From Tautonia rosea (GTDB taxonomy: Bacteria > Planctomycetota > Planctomycetia > Isosphaerales > Isosphaeraceae), in NCBI RefSeq assembly GCF_012958305.1, contig NZ_JABBYO010000004.1, positions 248,001-312,000 on the forward strand: a stretch of DNA of 64,000 nucleotides, written 5' to 3'. The first letter of the stretch is position 1; every line of letters starts with the position of its first letter. Below are positions 34,399 to 42,026 of the stretch, one piece after another. Both the position numbers and the translations under genes were made by a program. Below the pieces are notes generated by a model that worked only from the letters and a program-made list of their open reading frames with translations, searched no databases and was not told the origin of the DNA.

Positions 34399-34858
34399 CA
34401 GGTTGAAGCTGATTTCACGATAGCGATTCGGCGCCGAAAAGCAACGAATAATCCGTCGTCACCCTGGCTGGCGAAGACGAATTTTGTGGAATCGCTGCCG
34501 GAATCTCATTTGATCGTTTGGGGGATTTGGCTTGTGTTGTGGAATTGGGAAATTTGGAGATAATAAAGAGATTTTAAGAGAAGAGATTCTAAATTCATTT
34601 CCGGTATGAGTTTGCGTTGCCAGATGTTTTCTCTGTTGTGGAATTCGACGTTGATTCTCGTAGTTGGCGAGGTTCGGCGCTGATGATCGCTAGCGAAAAA
34701 TCGGCAGAGTGTTAGAAGGTGATCAGGGAGATGTGGGCGAGTGTCGCACCAACTGAGGTTCAGGCATGGCAGGTGCGGAGGAGGTCATTCATATCCCTGG
34801 CGGGAGGGTCGTCAGGACTGAGAACATGAGCCTTATCCTTATGGGAATGTGAATCACG
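34399..34858. other. A/T-richer divergent intergenic region
   Basis: The 460 bases between the minus-strand sigma-54 activator and the plus-strand hydrolase are clearly more A/T-rich than the surroundings, especially 34540-34620. No gene is visible. A possible promoter is TTGTGG (34537-34542) with GATAAT (34559-34564), 16 bases apart, on the plus strand. I could not find a clean -24/-12 sigma-54 site. Confidence 0.45.
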
Positions 34859-35719
34859 ATGCGACGATCGGCGAAGTCAAGCGCGATCCCAAGCTGGGAG
34901 ACGGAGTGGAGCCCGATCACGCGATGGCAGGTCGAGGGTCAGGGAGGGGCTCATGAGGTGGTTCGGCTGGGGCAAGGAGAGCCGATCGTCCTGCTGCCGG
35001 GGCTGGCGGGTGGCTGGAAGATGGTGATGCCGCTGGCTCGTCGTTTGGCGAGGCGGCATGAGGTGCATCTGGTGGGGCTCTCGGGAGACGGGGCGTTCTT
35101 GCCTCGGTGCGCGGGAGTCGGGGTGGTGGACGAGGCGAAGTCCTTGCTCTCGGCGGTGGATCGGCTCGGGCTGGAGCGGCCGGCTCTGATGGGGGTCTCT
35201 TACGGCGGGGCCGTGGCGTTGGAGATGGCGATCGAGGCGCCGGGGCGGTTTCATCGGCTGGCCCTGTTCGGGGCCGAGGCGCAGTTTGGGCGAAAGTGGG
35301 CGGCGACGATTGCCCGCAGAGTCCTGGAACGTTTCCCGATGCCGAGCGATAGCCCGTTCATCAACCAGTTCTTCAACCTGCTGCACGGCGGGAAGCCCGA
35401 GTCGGGACCGCTGGCCGAGTTTGTGGTTCGGCGCTGCTGGGAAACGGACCAGGGGGTGATGGCCGATCGGCTCCGGGCGCTTGAACTGTTTGACGCGACC
35501 GATCGGCTCTGGCGGGTTGAGACGCCGACCCTGATCTTGGCCGGCTCTCGGGATGTGATCGTCACGGGAGAGCGGCAGAAGGCCCTGGCTCGGGCGATTG
35601 CTCCGTCGCGGTTTGTGACGATTGAGGGAGCCGGGCACCTGGGCTTCCTGACGCACCGCAAGGAAGTGTCGGCCCGGATCGCGCGTCACCTGGGGGTGGC
35701 TCGACGGACGGTTTCCTGA
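34859..35719 (+). CDS. Alpha/beta hydrolase
   Basis: A 286-residue alpha/beta-hydrolase fold protein. The oxyanion-hole region is VLLPGLAGG, the nucleophile elbow is GVSYGG (serine near residue 114), the acid is in LAGSRDVIV and the histidine in GAGHLGFLT. All catalytic residues are thus present. The substrate is unknown; such proteins are lipases, esterases or C-C hydrolases. The ATG at 34859 gives a short polar N-terminus before the core. The HD-domain gene begins 20 bases after its stop on the same strand, so the two probably form an operon. Confidence 0.88.
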   Translation: MRRSAKSSAIPSWETEWSPITRWQVEGQGGAHEVVRLGQGEPIVLLPGLAGGWKMVMPLARRLARRHEVHLVGLSGDGAFLPRCAGVGVVDEAKSLLSAVDRLGLERPALMGVSYGGAVALEMAIEAPGRFHRLALFGAEAQFGRKWAATIARRVLERFPMPSDSPFINQFFNLLHGGKPESGPLAEFVVRRCWETDQGVMADRLRALELFDATDRLWRVETPTLILAGSRDVIVTGERQKALARAIAPSRFVTIEGAGHLGFLTHRKEVSARIARHLGVARRTVS

Positions 35720-35739
35720 TCGGAGACGAAAGATCGACA

Positions 35740-36366
35740 ATGACCGATCCGTTGCCTCCTCGATTCGAACGGGCCTTGCGATGGGCGACCATCTGGCACG
35801 ATGGTCAACATCGCAAGGCCAGCCCCATGCCCTACGTGCAACATCCGATCGCGGTAGCCTGGATCCTCGACCGGCTCGGATTCGACGAGGATGTGGTGAT
35901 CGCTGCCCTGCTCCACGATGTGGTGGAGGATACCGATGCAACGCTCGACGAGATTCACGAGCGCTTCGGTGATCGGGTCGCGGAACTGGTTGCGCACTGC
36001 TCGGAGCAGAAGACCGACAGCGAGGGGAATGTTCGTCCCTGGATCGTCCGCAAACACGAGCACCTCGATTCCTTGACCACTGCTCCGGAGGCAGCGAAGG
36101 CGATCAAGCTGGCCGATTGTTTGCACAATATGCGGAGCATGGTTGACGACCTGGCGCGTGAAGGCGATCCGTTCTGGAATCGTTTCAACGCGAGTCGGGA
36201 TCAGATTTTCGAAAAACTTCGACTGGTGCTGGAACGATTGGGGCATGGGGAGGATGATCGGCTTGGGCAACTGGCCCGGTTGGGCTGGGCGACCCTTGCG
36301 GAGCTGGGGGGCGCAGAGCCGGGCGATGAGGTGCCGGAACCGTTCGTGAAGCCCGGGTCGAGGTGA
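35740..36366 (+). CDS. HD-domain protein resembling small alarmone (ppGpp) hydrolases
   Basis: A 208-residue protein with the hydrolase half of RelA/SpoT. The sequence shows RALRWATIWHDGQHRKASPMPYVQHP at the start, the HD motif with its following acidic pair (AALLHDVVEDTD) and KLADCLHNMRSM, all typical of SpoT/MESH1-like manganese-dependent (p)ppGpp pyrophosphohydrolases. No synthetase, TGS or ACT domain is present, so it would be a stand-alone hydrolase that lowers alarmone levels. Related nucleotide phosphohydrolases cannot be excluded. It starts 20 bases after the hydrolase gene. Confidence 0.85.
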   Translation: MTDPLPPRFERALRWATIWHDGQHRKASPMPYVQHPIAVAWILDRLGFDEDVVIAALLHDVVEDTDATLDEIHERFGDRVAELVAHCSEQKTDSEGNVRPWIVRKHEHLDSLTTAPEAAKAIKLADCLHNMRSMVDDLAREGDPFWNRFNASRDQIFEKLRLVLERLGHGEDDRLGQLARLGWATLAELGGAEPGDEVPEPFVKPGSR

Positions 36367-36619
36367 TCTGACCCCTTGAATTACGCTTGAGAGGGGGCCG
36401 GTGGCCGAGGTACGAATCGGGTTTCTGGGCTTTCTGGCTGACCTGGCTGTCGGCGATTGGGTCCGGGAGCGGTTCCGGGTCGATCCGATGAGGATCGAAT
36501 ACGAAACCGTTCCGGGGCGTCCCTCGATCGCCTGAGTCGCGAGGAGGATGCTCGGCTCCGGGGACGTGCCCGGCCCGTCCGAGTCTTCCTGTCGACGTGA
36601 GCGGGAGGACGCCCAGTCG

Positions 36620-37261
36620 ATGAGTCGACAGGATCTGACCGAGCCTCAATCCCGAACGCCACGGGTCGACGAGCCCGAGGAATCTTCGAGCGGGAACGGG
36701 AATGTTGATCCTGACTCATGGGTCGATCGGCACGGCGATGTGCTGTATCGCTGGGCCGTGCTTCGGCTCGGAGATCATGAATCGGCAGCGGATGTTGTGC
36801 AGGAGACGTTTCTCGCGGCGCTCGATCACCGGATGCGGTTCGACGCCCGATCCTCGGAACGAACCTGGCTTCTCGGAATCTTGAAGCATAAGATCGGCGA
36901 TGTCTTGCGGCGGCGTCGCCGTGAATCGGTTGCCGCGACCGAAGGGGCGGAGAGACCTGAGCGGGAATCATTCGGGGAGCCATTCGACCGCCGAGGTTTC
37001 TGGGTCCGCGGCCCGTCTCGCTGGGAAGAACCTGGCCTGGCCCTCGAATCGGCCGAGTTCTGGGAGCAGCTGCGGAAGTGCCTCGGCGCGATGCCCGAGC
37101 ACCTTGCCGAGACCTTTCTGTTGCGTGAGGTGGAGGGGGTTGACGGCCCCGAGGTCTGCCGGGACCTGGCAATCACGCCGGAGAGTTTCTGGAAGCGGAT
37201 GCATCGGGCTCGTCTCTTGCTCAGGGAGTGCCTTGAGCTACGCTGGTTCGGCACCCGTTAA
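36620..37261 (+). CDS. ECF-type RNA polymerase sigma factor
   Basis: A 213-residue sigma-70-family protein. Region 2 reads WVDRHGDVLYRWAVLRLGDHESAADVVQETFLAALD and TWLLGILKHKIGDVLRR. Region 4 reads MPEHLAETFLLREVEGVDGPEVCRDL with the HTH ending in FWKRMHRARLLLRECL. The linker between them is long (about 60 residues) and charged. It redirects RNA polymerase to a small regulon. The next gene, 68 bases downstream, is a small zinc-finger protein of the anti-sigma type, so the pair should be co-transcribed and the sigma factor held inactive until a signal arrives. The start is the ATG at 36620. Confidence 0.92.
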   Translation: MSRQDLTEPQSRTPRVDEPEESSSGNGNVDPDSWVDRHGDVLYRWAVLRLGDHESAADVVQETFLAALDHRMRFDARSSERTWLLGILKHKIGDVLRRRRRESVAATEGAERPERESFGEPFDRRGFWVRGPSRWEEPGLALESAEFWEQLRKCLGAMPEHLAETFLLREVEGVDGPEVCRDLAITPESFWKRMHRARLLLRECLELRWFGTR

Positions 37262-37329
37262 ACGGGGAGCGGGCCGCATTCGGACCCTCTCCTCGACCTC
37301 GTTCCTGGTCGTGGTTTGGAATCACCCTC

Positions 37330-37611
37330 ATGGTTCGTCTGATTCGCCGACTCTGGCATGGCTGGCGGTTGATGAACCTGCCGTGTCATCGGATCTCGGA
37401 GCTGGTGAGCCGATCGCTTGATGATCGGTTGACGTTCGGGGAGCGGCTGGCGTATCGGTCTCACCTGATCTATTGCGTCGCCTGTCGGCGATATCGCCGA
37501 CAGGTGTTATTGATCCGCGAGATGATGCGGCGTGGGCCGGGCCCCGGCGTCGGGCCGACGATGCCCGAGGAACTTCGCGAGCGGATCACTCGGGCGATGA
37601 AGGAACGTTGA
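37330..37611 (+). CDS. Small zinc-finger anti-sigma factor candidate (zf-HC2-like)
   Basis: A 93-residue protein. A CH pair near residue 19 (LPCHRISELVSRSLDD) and the H-x3-C-x2-C motif (HLIYCVAC, residues about 45-52) give the arrangement of zf-HC2 anti-sigma domains, which bind the ECF sigma factor. No transmembrane helix follows, so it would be a soluble anti-sigma factor, possibly zinc- or redox-responsive. It lies just downstream of the ECF sigma gene on the same strand, which is the main support for the role. Confidence 0.78.
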   Translation: MVRLIRRLWHGWRLMNLPCHRISELVSRSLDDRLTFGERLAYRSHLIYCVACRRYRRQVLLIREMMRRGPGPGVGPTMPEELRERITRAMKER

Positions 37612-37775
37612 AATCGAGGCGGCCCGGTCAGGATCGGGCGGCGATCGACGACCAATAGGGTGAGCGGACGCCGGGGGACCGCGATCGGCCTTCCCCGGAT
37701 GGAACGACCGGGGCTCGGGCTGAGCGGCCCGACCGGTGGCGATCGACGTGCGCTCCGTCCGAAGGAGAATCATCG

Positions 37776-38681
37776 ATGAGAATTTTGACGTGGATGGGAG
37801 TGCGGGGGGGAGTCCCGGCGATCGCCTCGGCGGTCGTGGCGCTGGTGTCGGGGGTGACGGGGCCGAGCCCGACGGCCTCGGCCTCGTCGATTACGCTTCG
37901 GGTGAAGGTGACGAACCTCGCCCCGAACGGGGGGACGTCCCTGACTCCCGTCTGGTTCGGCTTCCACGACGGCGGCTTTGACCTCTATGACCGAGATCTG
38001 CCGGCCTCGGGGGCGATCGAGCGGATTGCGGAGGACGGCGATGTCGGCCCGCTGAACACCCTGTTCGAGAGCAGCGGCAACGGAGACGTCCAGGGGACGA
38101 TCTTCGGGGCCGGGGCGGGGCCGGGGTTTCCAGGGGCCCCGGTGATCGCGCCGGGGGGGATGGCCCATGTCGACCTCATGATCGACCCGATGGCAGCGTC
38201 GAGTCGGTATTTCAGCTATGCCTCGATGATCGTGCCGAGCAACGATTTCTTCATCGCCAACGGCAACCCGCTCGCGTTTGAAATCTTCGATGCGATGGGG
38301 CAGTTCCGGAGCAATACCGGAAGGCGGGGGGTCTTCGAGTTCACGGTGCTCGGCTCGATGGTGCTCGACGCGGGCACGGAGGTGAACGACGAGCTGCCGG
38401 AGAACACGGCCTTCTTCGGCCAGTCGATGCCCGATACCGGAGTCGACGAGAATGGCGTGATCACCCTGGCCGACGGATTCATCCCCGGCGGCCCGATTCT
38501 GAGCGACCCGCGGTTTCTCAACGCCGACTTCACGGCGCCGGGATACCAGATCGCCCGGTTCGAGATTACGGTTGTGCCGGAGCCGTCGTCGGTCGTGCTG
38601 TGCGGCCTCGGTCTGGTGGCCGCGGGCGGCCTGGGCGTCCGTTCTCGGCTTCGGAGAAATCGGTTGCGTATGGAGAGTTGA
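37776..38681 (+). CDS. Spondin-domain exported protein with PEP-CTERM signal
   Basis: A 301-residue protein. The N-terminal signal peptide ends near residue 37 (TASASS). The main domain is Spondin_N-like: VKVTNLAPNGGTSLTPVWFGFHDGGF, ERIAEDGDVGPL, and YFSYASMIVPSNDFFIANGNP. The C-terminus is a complete PEP-CTERM sorting signal (VPEPSSVVLCGLGLVAAGGLG followed by an Arg-rich end), which directs membrane anchoring and processing by an exosortase. The ATG at 37776 has an AAGGAG site nine bases upstream. It lies downstream of the ECF sigma/anti-sigma pair and could be under their control. A promoter for the following small RNA overlaps its stop codon. Confidence 0.92.
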   Translation: MRILTWMGVRGGVPAIASAVVALVSGVTGPSPTASASSITLRVKVTNLAPNGGTSLTPVWFGFHDGGFDLYDRDLPASGAIERIAEDGDVGPLNTLFESSGNGDVQGTIFGAGAGPGFPGAPVIAPGGMAHVDLMIDPMAASSRYFSYASMIVPSNDFFIANGNPLAFEIFDAMGQFRSNTGRRGVFEFTVLGSMVLDAGTEVNDELPENTAFFGQSMPDTGVDENGVITLADGFIPGGPILSDPRFLNADFTAPGYQIARFEITVVPEPSSVVLCGLGLVAAGGLGVRSRLRRNRLRMES

Positions 38682-38706
38682 TTCGGGGTTGCCGCGCGGC
38701 TATAGT
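38678..38706 (+). promoter_or_regulatory. Strong sigma-70-type promoter of a small RNA gene
   Basis: TTGATT (38678-38683) and TATAGT (38701-38706) are separated by exactly 17 bases. Each hexamer matches the consensus at four or five of six positions, which is unusual in this GC-rich window. Transcription should begin near 38713. The -35 box overlaps the stop codon of the spondin gene. Confidence 0.65.
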
Positions 38707-38834
38707 TTCCCTGTCGACCCAAGCGGACACACGCAGGGTCGGCCTCTACGGGCCGCGTGAACGTGGCGCGGCGAGACTGGAGCTCTGATCCGTCCGAGGC
38801 TGGACTCCGGCGGCAATCAGGGGGAACCGGTTTT

Positions 38835-38849
38835 GAAAGGAGGTGATCC
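38835..38849 (+). promoter_or_regulatory. Full-length Shine-Dalgarno element (15-nt complement of the 16S rRNA tail)
   Basis: GAAAGGAGGTGATCC is an exact complement of the near-universal bacterial 16S rRNA 3' end (GGATCACCTCCTTTC). Ordinary ribosome binding sites in this window pair over four to seven bases. A GTG codon follows seven bases after GGAGG, an optimal distance. Confidence 0.7.
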
Positions 38850-38850
38850 T

Positions 38851-38886
38851 GTGTGTAGCAGCGACAACCAGAGGCGGCTTGCCTAA
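38851..38886 (+). CDS. Possible 11-residue ORF behind the extended SD
   Basis: GTG at 38851 opens an 11-codon frame (MCSSDNQRRLA if GTG is read as Met) ending at TAA 38884-38886. The stop lies exactly in the loop of potential stem P2, so translation would unfold P1. A second overlapping GTG at 38853 is followed at once by TAG. Whether the peptide matters or only the ribosome binding does is unknown. Confidence 0.4.
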   Translation: MCSSDNQRRLA

Positions 38887-38949
38887 CGGCAGCCGACGGG
38901 TGCCCGTCGGGGAGCCGCACCCTGAGACTTGCCGTTCAACGCGGTAAGT

Positions 38950-38990
38950 GAGGCCGGATCCGGGTCGCCGGGTCCGGCCTCTTGCATTTT
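38950..38990 (+). terminator. Terminator of the small RNA
   Basis: 38950-38961 pairs with 38970-38981 through 12 base pairs (one G-T) with an 8-base loop, followed by a T-rich tail ending in TTTT at 38990. Confidence 0.8.
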
Positions 38991-39468
38991 GGCGAATGGG
39001 TCTGGTAAGTTCAGAATCTCAATCCCGAATGATCGAGGCTGTTGGGCGTTGTGGATGATGCGACGCGACCCTCGGCTCGATCTGATGTCCTGACGTCTGG
39101 AGCCGAACGATCTTGGATCGGTTCACCGCGACCGTTGGCCGTTTTTCCTTCTCCTTTACCTTCGGGTATTGGTGGTGGGCTCGCTCGTTTACCGAGTGGT
39201 CGGCCGCAGGTCGCCGGGCAGTGCTGGGATTGTGACTCGACGGAAGGTCGAGTGAGACGAATCACCCCAAGGCCCCGAGACCTGCGAAGGTCTCGGGGCT
39301 TTTTTTGTTTCTTTCGTTTCGTGTTCTCATTCCGTTTCGTTTCGTTCCCTTTCGATTCGAGGGGAGCCAGTGAGTGAAGGTGCCGGAGGGTCGTCAGCGG
39401 TCGGTCCCACTGTGGGGTCGGCAGGCCGGTCGGACACCTTTGACCCCACCAGAAGAGGGCGGATTGCC
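38991..39468 (+). promoter_or_regulatory. Structured leader region upstream of aroF
   Basis: About 480 bases without a convincing gene. Potential stems include GATCGAG/CTCGATC (near 39030-39080), CGATC/GATCG (near 39110-39120) and CTCGAC/GTCGAG (near 39236-39252), followed by the intrinsic terminator at 39272-39306 and then a T-rich stretch. The organisation suggests a cis-acting attenuator controlling the aromatic pathway gene, or a second small RNA. Confidence 0.45.
39272..39306 (+). terminator. Intrinsic terminator ahead of aroF
   Basis: 39272-39282 and 39289-39299 are perfect 11-bp reverse complements with a 6-base loop, followed immediately by seven Ts. This is the most textbook Rho-independent terminator in the window. 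It lies about 160 bases before the preferred aroF start, where no upstream protein gene needs it. Confidence 0.88.
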
Positions 39469-40482
39469 GTGATCGTCGTGATGAAACCGGACGCGACCGA
39501 AGAGCAGATTACCCACGTGCGCGATCATATTTCCTCGCTCGGCCTGCAACCGCAGGTCATCGTCGGAGAGCACCAGACGGTGATTGCCGCGATCGGTCAG
39601 GAGCGACCGGGGATGGTCGAGGCGTTGGAACCGGCCGAGGGAGTGGTCAAGGTCTTGCCGATCATGGCGCCCTACAAGCGGGCGTCGTCGGAGTTGAAAA
39701 CCGAGCGGACGGTGGTCCGGGCACGATCGCTGGAGGTGGGCGGGAAACGGATTGGGGTGATCGCCGGCCCTTGCTCCGTCGAGAGTGAGGAGCAAATTGT
39801 CAGCATCGCCCGGAAACTGAAGGAAATGGGAGCGACCGGCCTGCGAGGTGGAGCCTACAAGCCGAGGACCAGCCCGTACAGCTTTCAGGGGCACAAGGTC
39901 GACGGCCTGAAGATGCTGGCGACGGCTCGGGCCGAAACCGGTTTGGCGATCGTGACCGAGGTGATGGCTCCGGAGCATGTCCCGGTGGTGGCCGAATACG
40001 CCGACGTGCTCCAGATCGGGGCGCGGAACATGCAGAACTATCAATTGTTGCAGGCGGTGGGAGATTCGGGCATTCCGGCCTTCCTGAAGCGTGGGATGAG
40101 CGCGACGATGGAGGAGTTCCTGCTGGCGGCCGAGTATATTCTCGATCGAGGAAATGAGAACGTGATGCTTTGTGAGCGTGGGATTCGGGCGTTCGAGGAC
40201 CATACTCGCTTCACCTTGCCGCTGGCGTCGGTCCCGTATTTGCAGATGAAAACGCACTTGCCGGTCGTGGTCGACCCGTCGCACGGCACGGGCAAGGCGG
40301 CCCTGGTGCCCGCGATGGCTCGAGCCGCGATTGCCGCCGGGGCGGATGGCCTGATGGTCGAGGTGCACGATGACCCGGAACACGCCATGAGCGACGGCGC
40401 CCAGACGATTACCCCCGAGGTCTTCTCCCGGATGATGGCGGATTGCCGACGGGTGGCCGAGGCGGTCGATCGCGGTCTTTGA
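39469..40482 (+). CDS. aroF: 3-deoxy-7-phosphoheptulonate (DAHP) synthase
   Basis: A 337-residue protein that condenses phosphoenolpyruvate and erythrose 4-phosphate, the first step toward chorismate. The N-terminal regulatory (ferredoxin-like) domain begins with the family-typical [13 protein letters not shown]. The TIM-barrel catalytic motifs are [32 protein letters not shown] and VDPSHGTGK. The GTG at 39469 gives exactly the usual family N-terminus, with AGAGGG upstream; a GTG at 39370 would add 33 low-complexity residues. Upstream lies a structured region with an intrinsic terminator. Chorismate feeds the mqnA/mqnC menaquinone route found 8 kb away. Confidence 0.94.
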   Translation: MIVVMKPDATEEQITHVRDHISSLGLQPQVIVGEHQTVIAAIGQERPGMVEALEPAEGVVKVLPIMAPYKRASSELKTERTVVRARSLEVGGKRIGVIAGPCSVESEEQIVSIARKLKEMGATGLRGGAYKPRTSPYSFQGHKVDGLKMLATARAETGLAIVTEVMAPEHVPVVAEYADVLQIGARNMQNYQLLQAVGDSGIPAFLKRGMSATMEEFLLAAEYILDRGNENVMLCERGIRAFEDHTRFTLPLASVPYLQMKTHLPVVVDPSHGTGKAALVPAMARAAIAAGADGLMVEVHDDPEHAMSDGAQTITPEVFSRMMADCRRVAEAVDRGL

Positions 40483-40625
40483 GTCGAGGGCTGAGGCCCT
40501 CCCTACGTTATTCCATGCCTGGAGACCGATCTCGGCCTGAGCGTTCAACCCCTCGGCAAGGTGCCAACGATGAGGGAAGGGGCGACTTGGGCCGGAGCGG
40601 TCTCTGAGGCGGAGGGCTTGCAGTG

Positions 40626-41192
40626 ATGAAAACGCTTCAAATGGTCAACTGGGTGTTTCAGGGGTGGGAGGGACCGCTTCGGGTGCTGGTGGTGGGCTCG
40701 GCCGCGTATCTGGCGCTGATTGTGCTGATGAGGATCACGGGGCCGCGAACCCTGTCAAAAATGAACGCCTTTGACTTCGTGGTGACGGTGGCGATTGGCT
40801 CGACCCTGGCGACCGTCTTGCTGTCGAAGGAGGTGGCGCTGATCGACGGGGTGGTGGCGCTGGCGTTGTTGATCATGCTTCAATGGCTGATCACCTGGCT
40901 GGCGACCCGATCGGAACAGGTGACCCGATTGATCAAGGCCGAGCCGGTGCTGCTGGTCCGGGACGGTCAGATGCTTCGGCAGTCGATGGACCGCTCTCGC
41001 GTGATTGAGGCGGACATTCTTCAGGCCGTTCGTCAGCAGGGGAACGGGTCGATCCGAGACGTGTCGGCCCTGGTGCTGGAGACGGATGGTTCGTTCTCAG
41101 TGATTTCGAAACCGATCGACGGTGAGCCGACGGTGCTGGCGAACGTGGATCGAGATGTCGTGGCGAGGCGGTTGAATGATTCGAGGGTGTGA
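40626..41192 (+). CDS. DUF421 (YetF-like) membrane protein
   Basis: A 188-residue protein. Two or three N-terminal transmembrane helices (LRVLVVGSAAYLALIVLMRI, then a helix after ALIDGVVALALLIMLQWLITWL) flank the conserved block GPRTLSKMNAFDFVVTVAIGSTLATVLL. The soluble C-terminal half carries EPVLLVRDGQMLRQSMDRSRVIEADILQAVRQQG, the DUF421 core. Bacillus YetF-type proteins are linked to sporulation and membrane functions; the biochemical role is unclear. The GTG three bases upstream is an alternative start. It follows aroF after 143 bases. Confidence 0.9.
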   Translation: MKTLQMVNWVFQGWEGPLRVLVVGSAAYLALIVLMRITGPRTLSKMNAFDFVVTVAIGSTLATVLLSKEVALIDGVVALALLIMLQWLITWLATRSEQVTRLIKAEPVLLVRDGQMLRQSMDRSRVIEADILQAVRQQGNGSIRDVSALVLETDGSFSVISKPIDGEPTVLANVDRDVVARRLNDSRV

Positions 41193-41261
41193 CTCGATGG
41201 GAGAGGTTCGAAGGATGATGCCTGTGGCGAGTGCCCGACCGATTCGAATTGTGCTGGCGCA

Positions 41262-41291
41262 TTGACCACGTTGGTTGCACGGAGGGATAAT
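41262..41291 (+). promoter_or_regulatory. Sigma-70-type promoter of the universal stress protein gene
   Basis: TTGACC (41262-41267) and GATAAT (41286-41291) are 18 bases apart; each matches the consensus at five of six positions. The predicted start site lies about 80 bases before the ATG at 41383. Confidence 0.5.
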
Positions 41292-41382
41292 TAAGAGAGA
41301 GGACAGTCAGTCCTTTGAGTCTGATTGGGGCTTGTGTGGAGCCTTAAGCTGTTCTCCTATGCATGCGCAGAGGAGATTTGAA

Positions 41383-41844
41383 ATGAAGATTCTCGTTCCA
41401 ATTGATGGATCGCCCTGCAGCCGGGCGACGATTGAGGAGCTTTGCCGTCACACCTGGCCGGCGAACAGTGAGATCAAGGTCATCACGGTCATCCACGTGG
41501 GAGGACCGGAAGTTTTCGATCCCATGATGATGGCGTCGTCGTTTCACTTCGACCTGCTCGCCGAGGCCAGGAAGCACGCCCCGAAGCTGGTGGAAGGGGC
41601 GGCCCAGACAATCATGGAGCGGACGAAAGACGTGAAGGTCACCTACGAGGTGCTCGAAGGGGTGCCGAAGGAAGAAATTGTCGGGCAGGCCGAATACTGG
41701 GGTGCCGACCTGATTGTGCTAGGATCGCACGGGCATGGGCCGGTCGGTCGATTCTTCCTCGGTTCGGTTTCGCATGCGGTGGCCATGCATGCACCCTGTT
41801 CGGTACAAATTGTGCGAAAGCGGGCTGAGACGAAGGTCGGGTGA
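41383..41844 (+). CDS. Universal stress protein
   Basis: A 153-residue UspA-fold protein. The N-terminus MKILVPIDGSPCSR and the nucleotide-binding signature GSHGHGPVGRFFLGSVS (G-x2-G-x9-G-S type) near residue 125 suggest an ATP-binding member. It is a single-domain cytoplasmic protein whose expression usually rises in stress or stationary phase. The ATG at 41383 has GAGGAG upstream and matches the family start. A good promoter candidate lies at 41262-41291, so it is probably transcribed on its own. Confidence 0.93.
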   Translation: MKILVPIDGSPCSRATIEELCRHTWPANSEIKVITVIHVGGPEVFDPMMMASSFHFDLLAEARKHAPKLVEGAAQTIMERTKDVKVTYEVLEGVPKEEIVGQAEYWGADLIVLGSHGHGPVGRFFLGSVSHAVAMHAPCSVQIVRKRAETKVG

Positions 41845-42026
41845 CGTGATTCGAAAAGACGAGGAAAGGTCCCTCGGGTTTCGGGGACCTTCCTCTGTTG
41901 ACGTGGAAGCGACGATTCGACCAGTCCCTGGGTGCTCGGAGCCGAGAATTCCGCTTTTTCCTGCCGAAGGTGATTCCGCGGGCCGACTGGACGGGCGGAT
42001 CGGGGTGTGATGGGATGGTCGTGAGG

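Larger units (their letters stand above)
38713..38990 (+). ncRNA. Candidate structured small RNA with SD-like element and tiny ORF
   Basis: A putative transcript of about 280 nt between a promoter (38678-38706) and a terminator (38950-38990). Structure visible in sequence: a 5' stem (38715-38720 with 38736-38741), then an unpaired purine-rich element (38835-38849). A potential three-way junction follows: P1 38874-38879 with 38913-38918, P2 38880-38883 with 38888-38891, and P3 38893-38900 with 38903-38910. A hairpin with a 7-base loop, TTCAACG (38927-38934 with 38942-38949), precedes the terminator. I do not recognise it as a known RNA family. It could be a regulatory RNA, a leader, or a mRNA for the 11-codon ORF. 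Confidence 0.6.

Noticed and set aside
34399-34858. Sigma-54 promoter near the sigma-54 activator gene
   Set aside because: I looked for TGGCAC-N5-TTGC on both strands; only partial matches without the GG/GC pair at proper spacing were found.
38835-38870. Antisense fragment of a 16S rRNA gene
   Set aside because: Similarity stops after the 15 bases of the anti-SD complement; the bases that follow do not continue the complement of the 16S 3' region.
38927-38949. tRNA T-arm or tmRNA
   Set aside because: The 7-base loop TTCAACG resembles a T-loop, but the stem is 8 bp, the last loop base does not fit, and there is no acceptor stem or CCA end.
39300-39368. Phe-rich leader peptide encoded after the aroF terminator
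   Set aside because: The Phe codons come from a T-rich tract downstream of, not before, the terminator, so they could not control it by attenuation; no good ribosome binding site precedes them.
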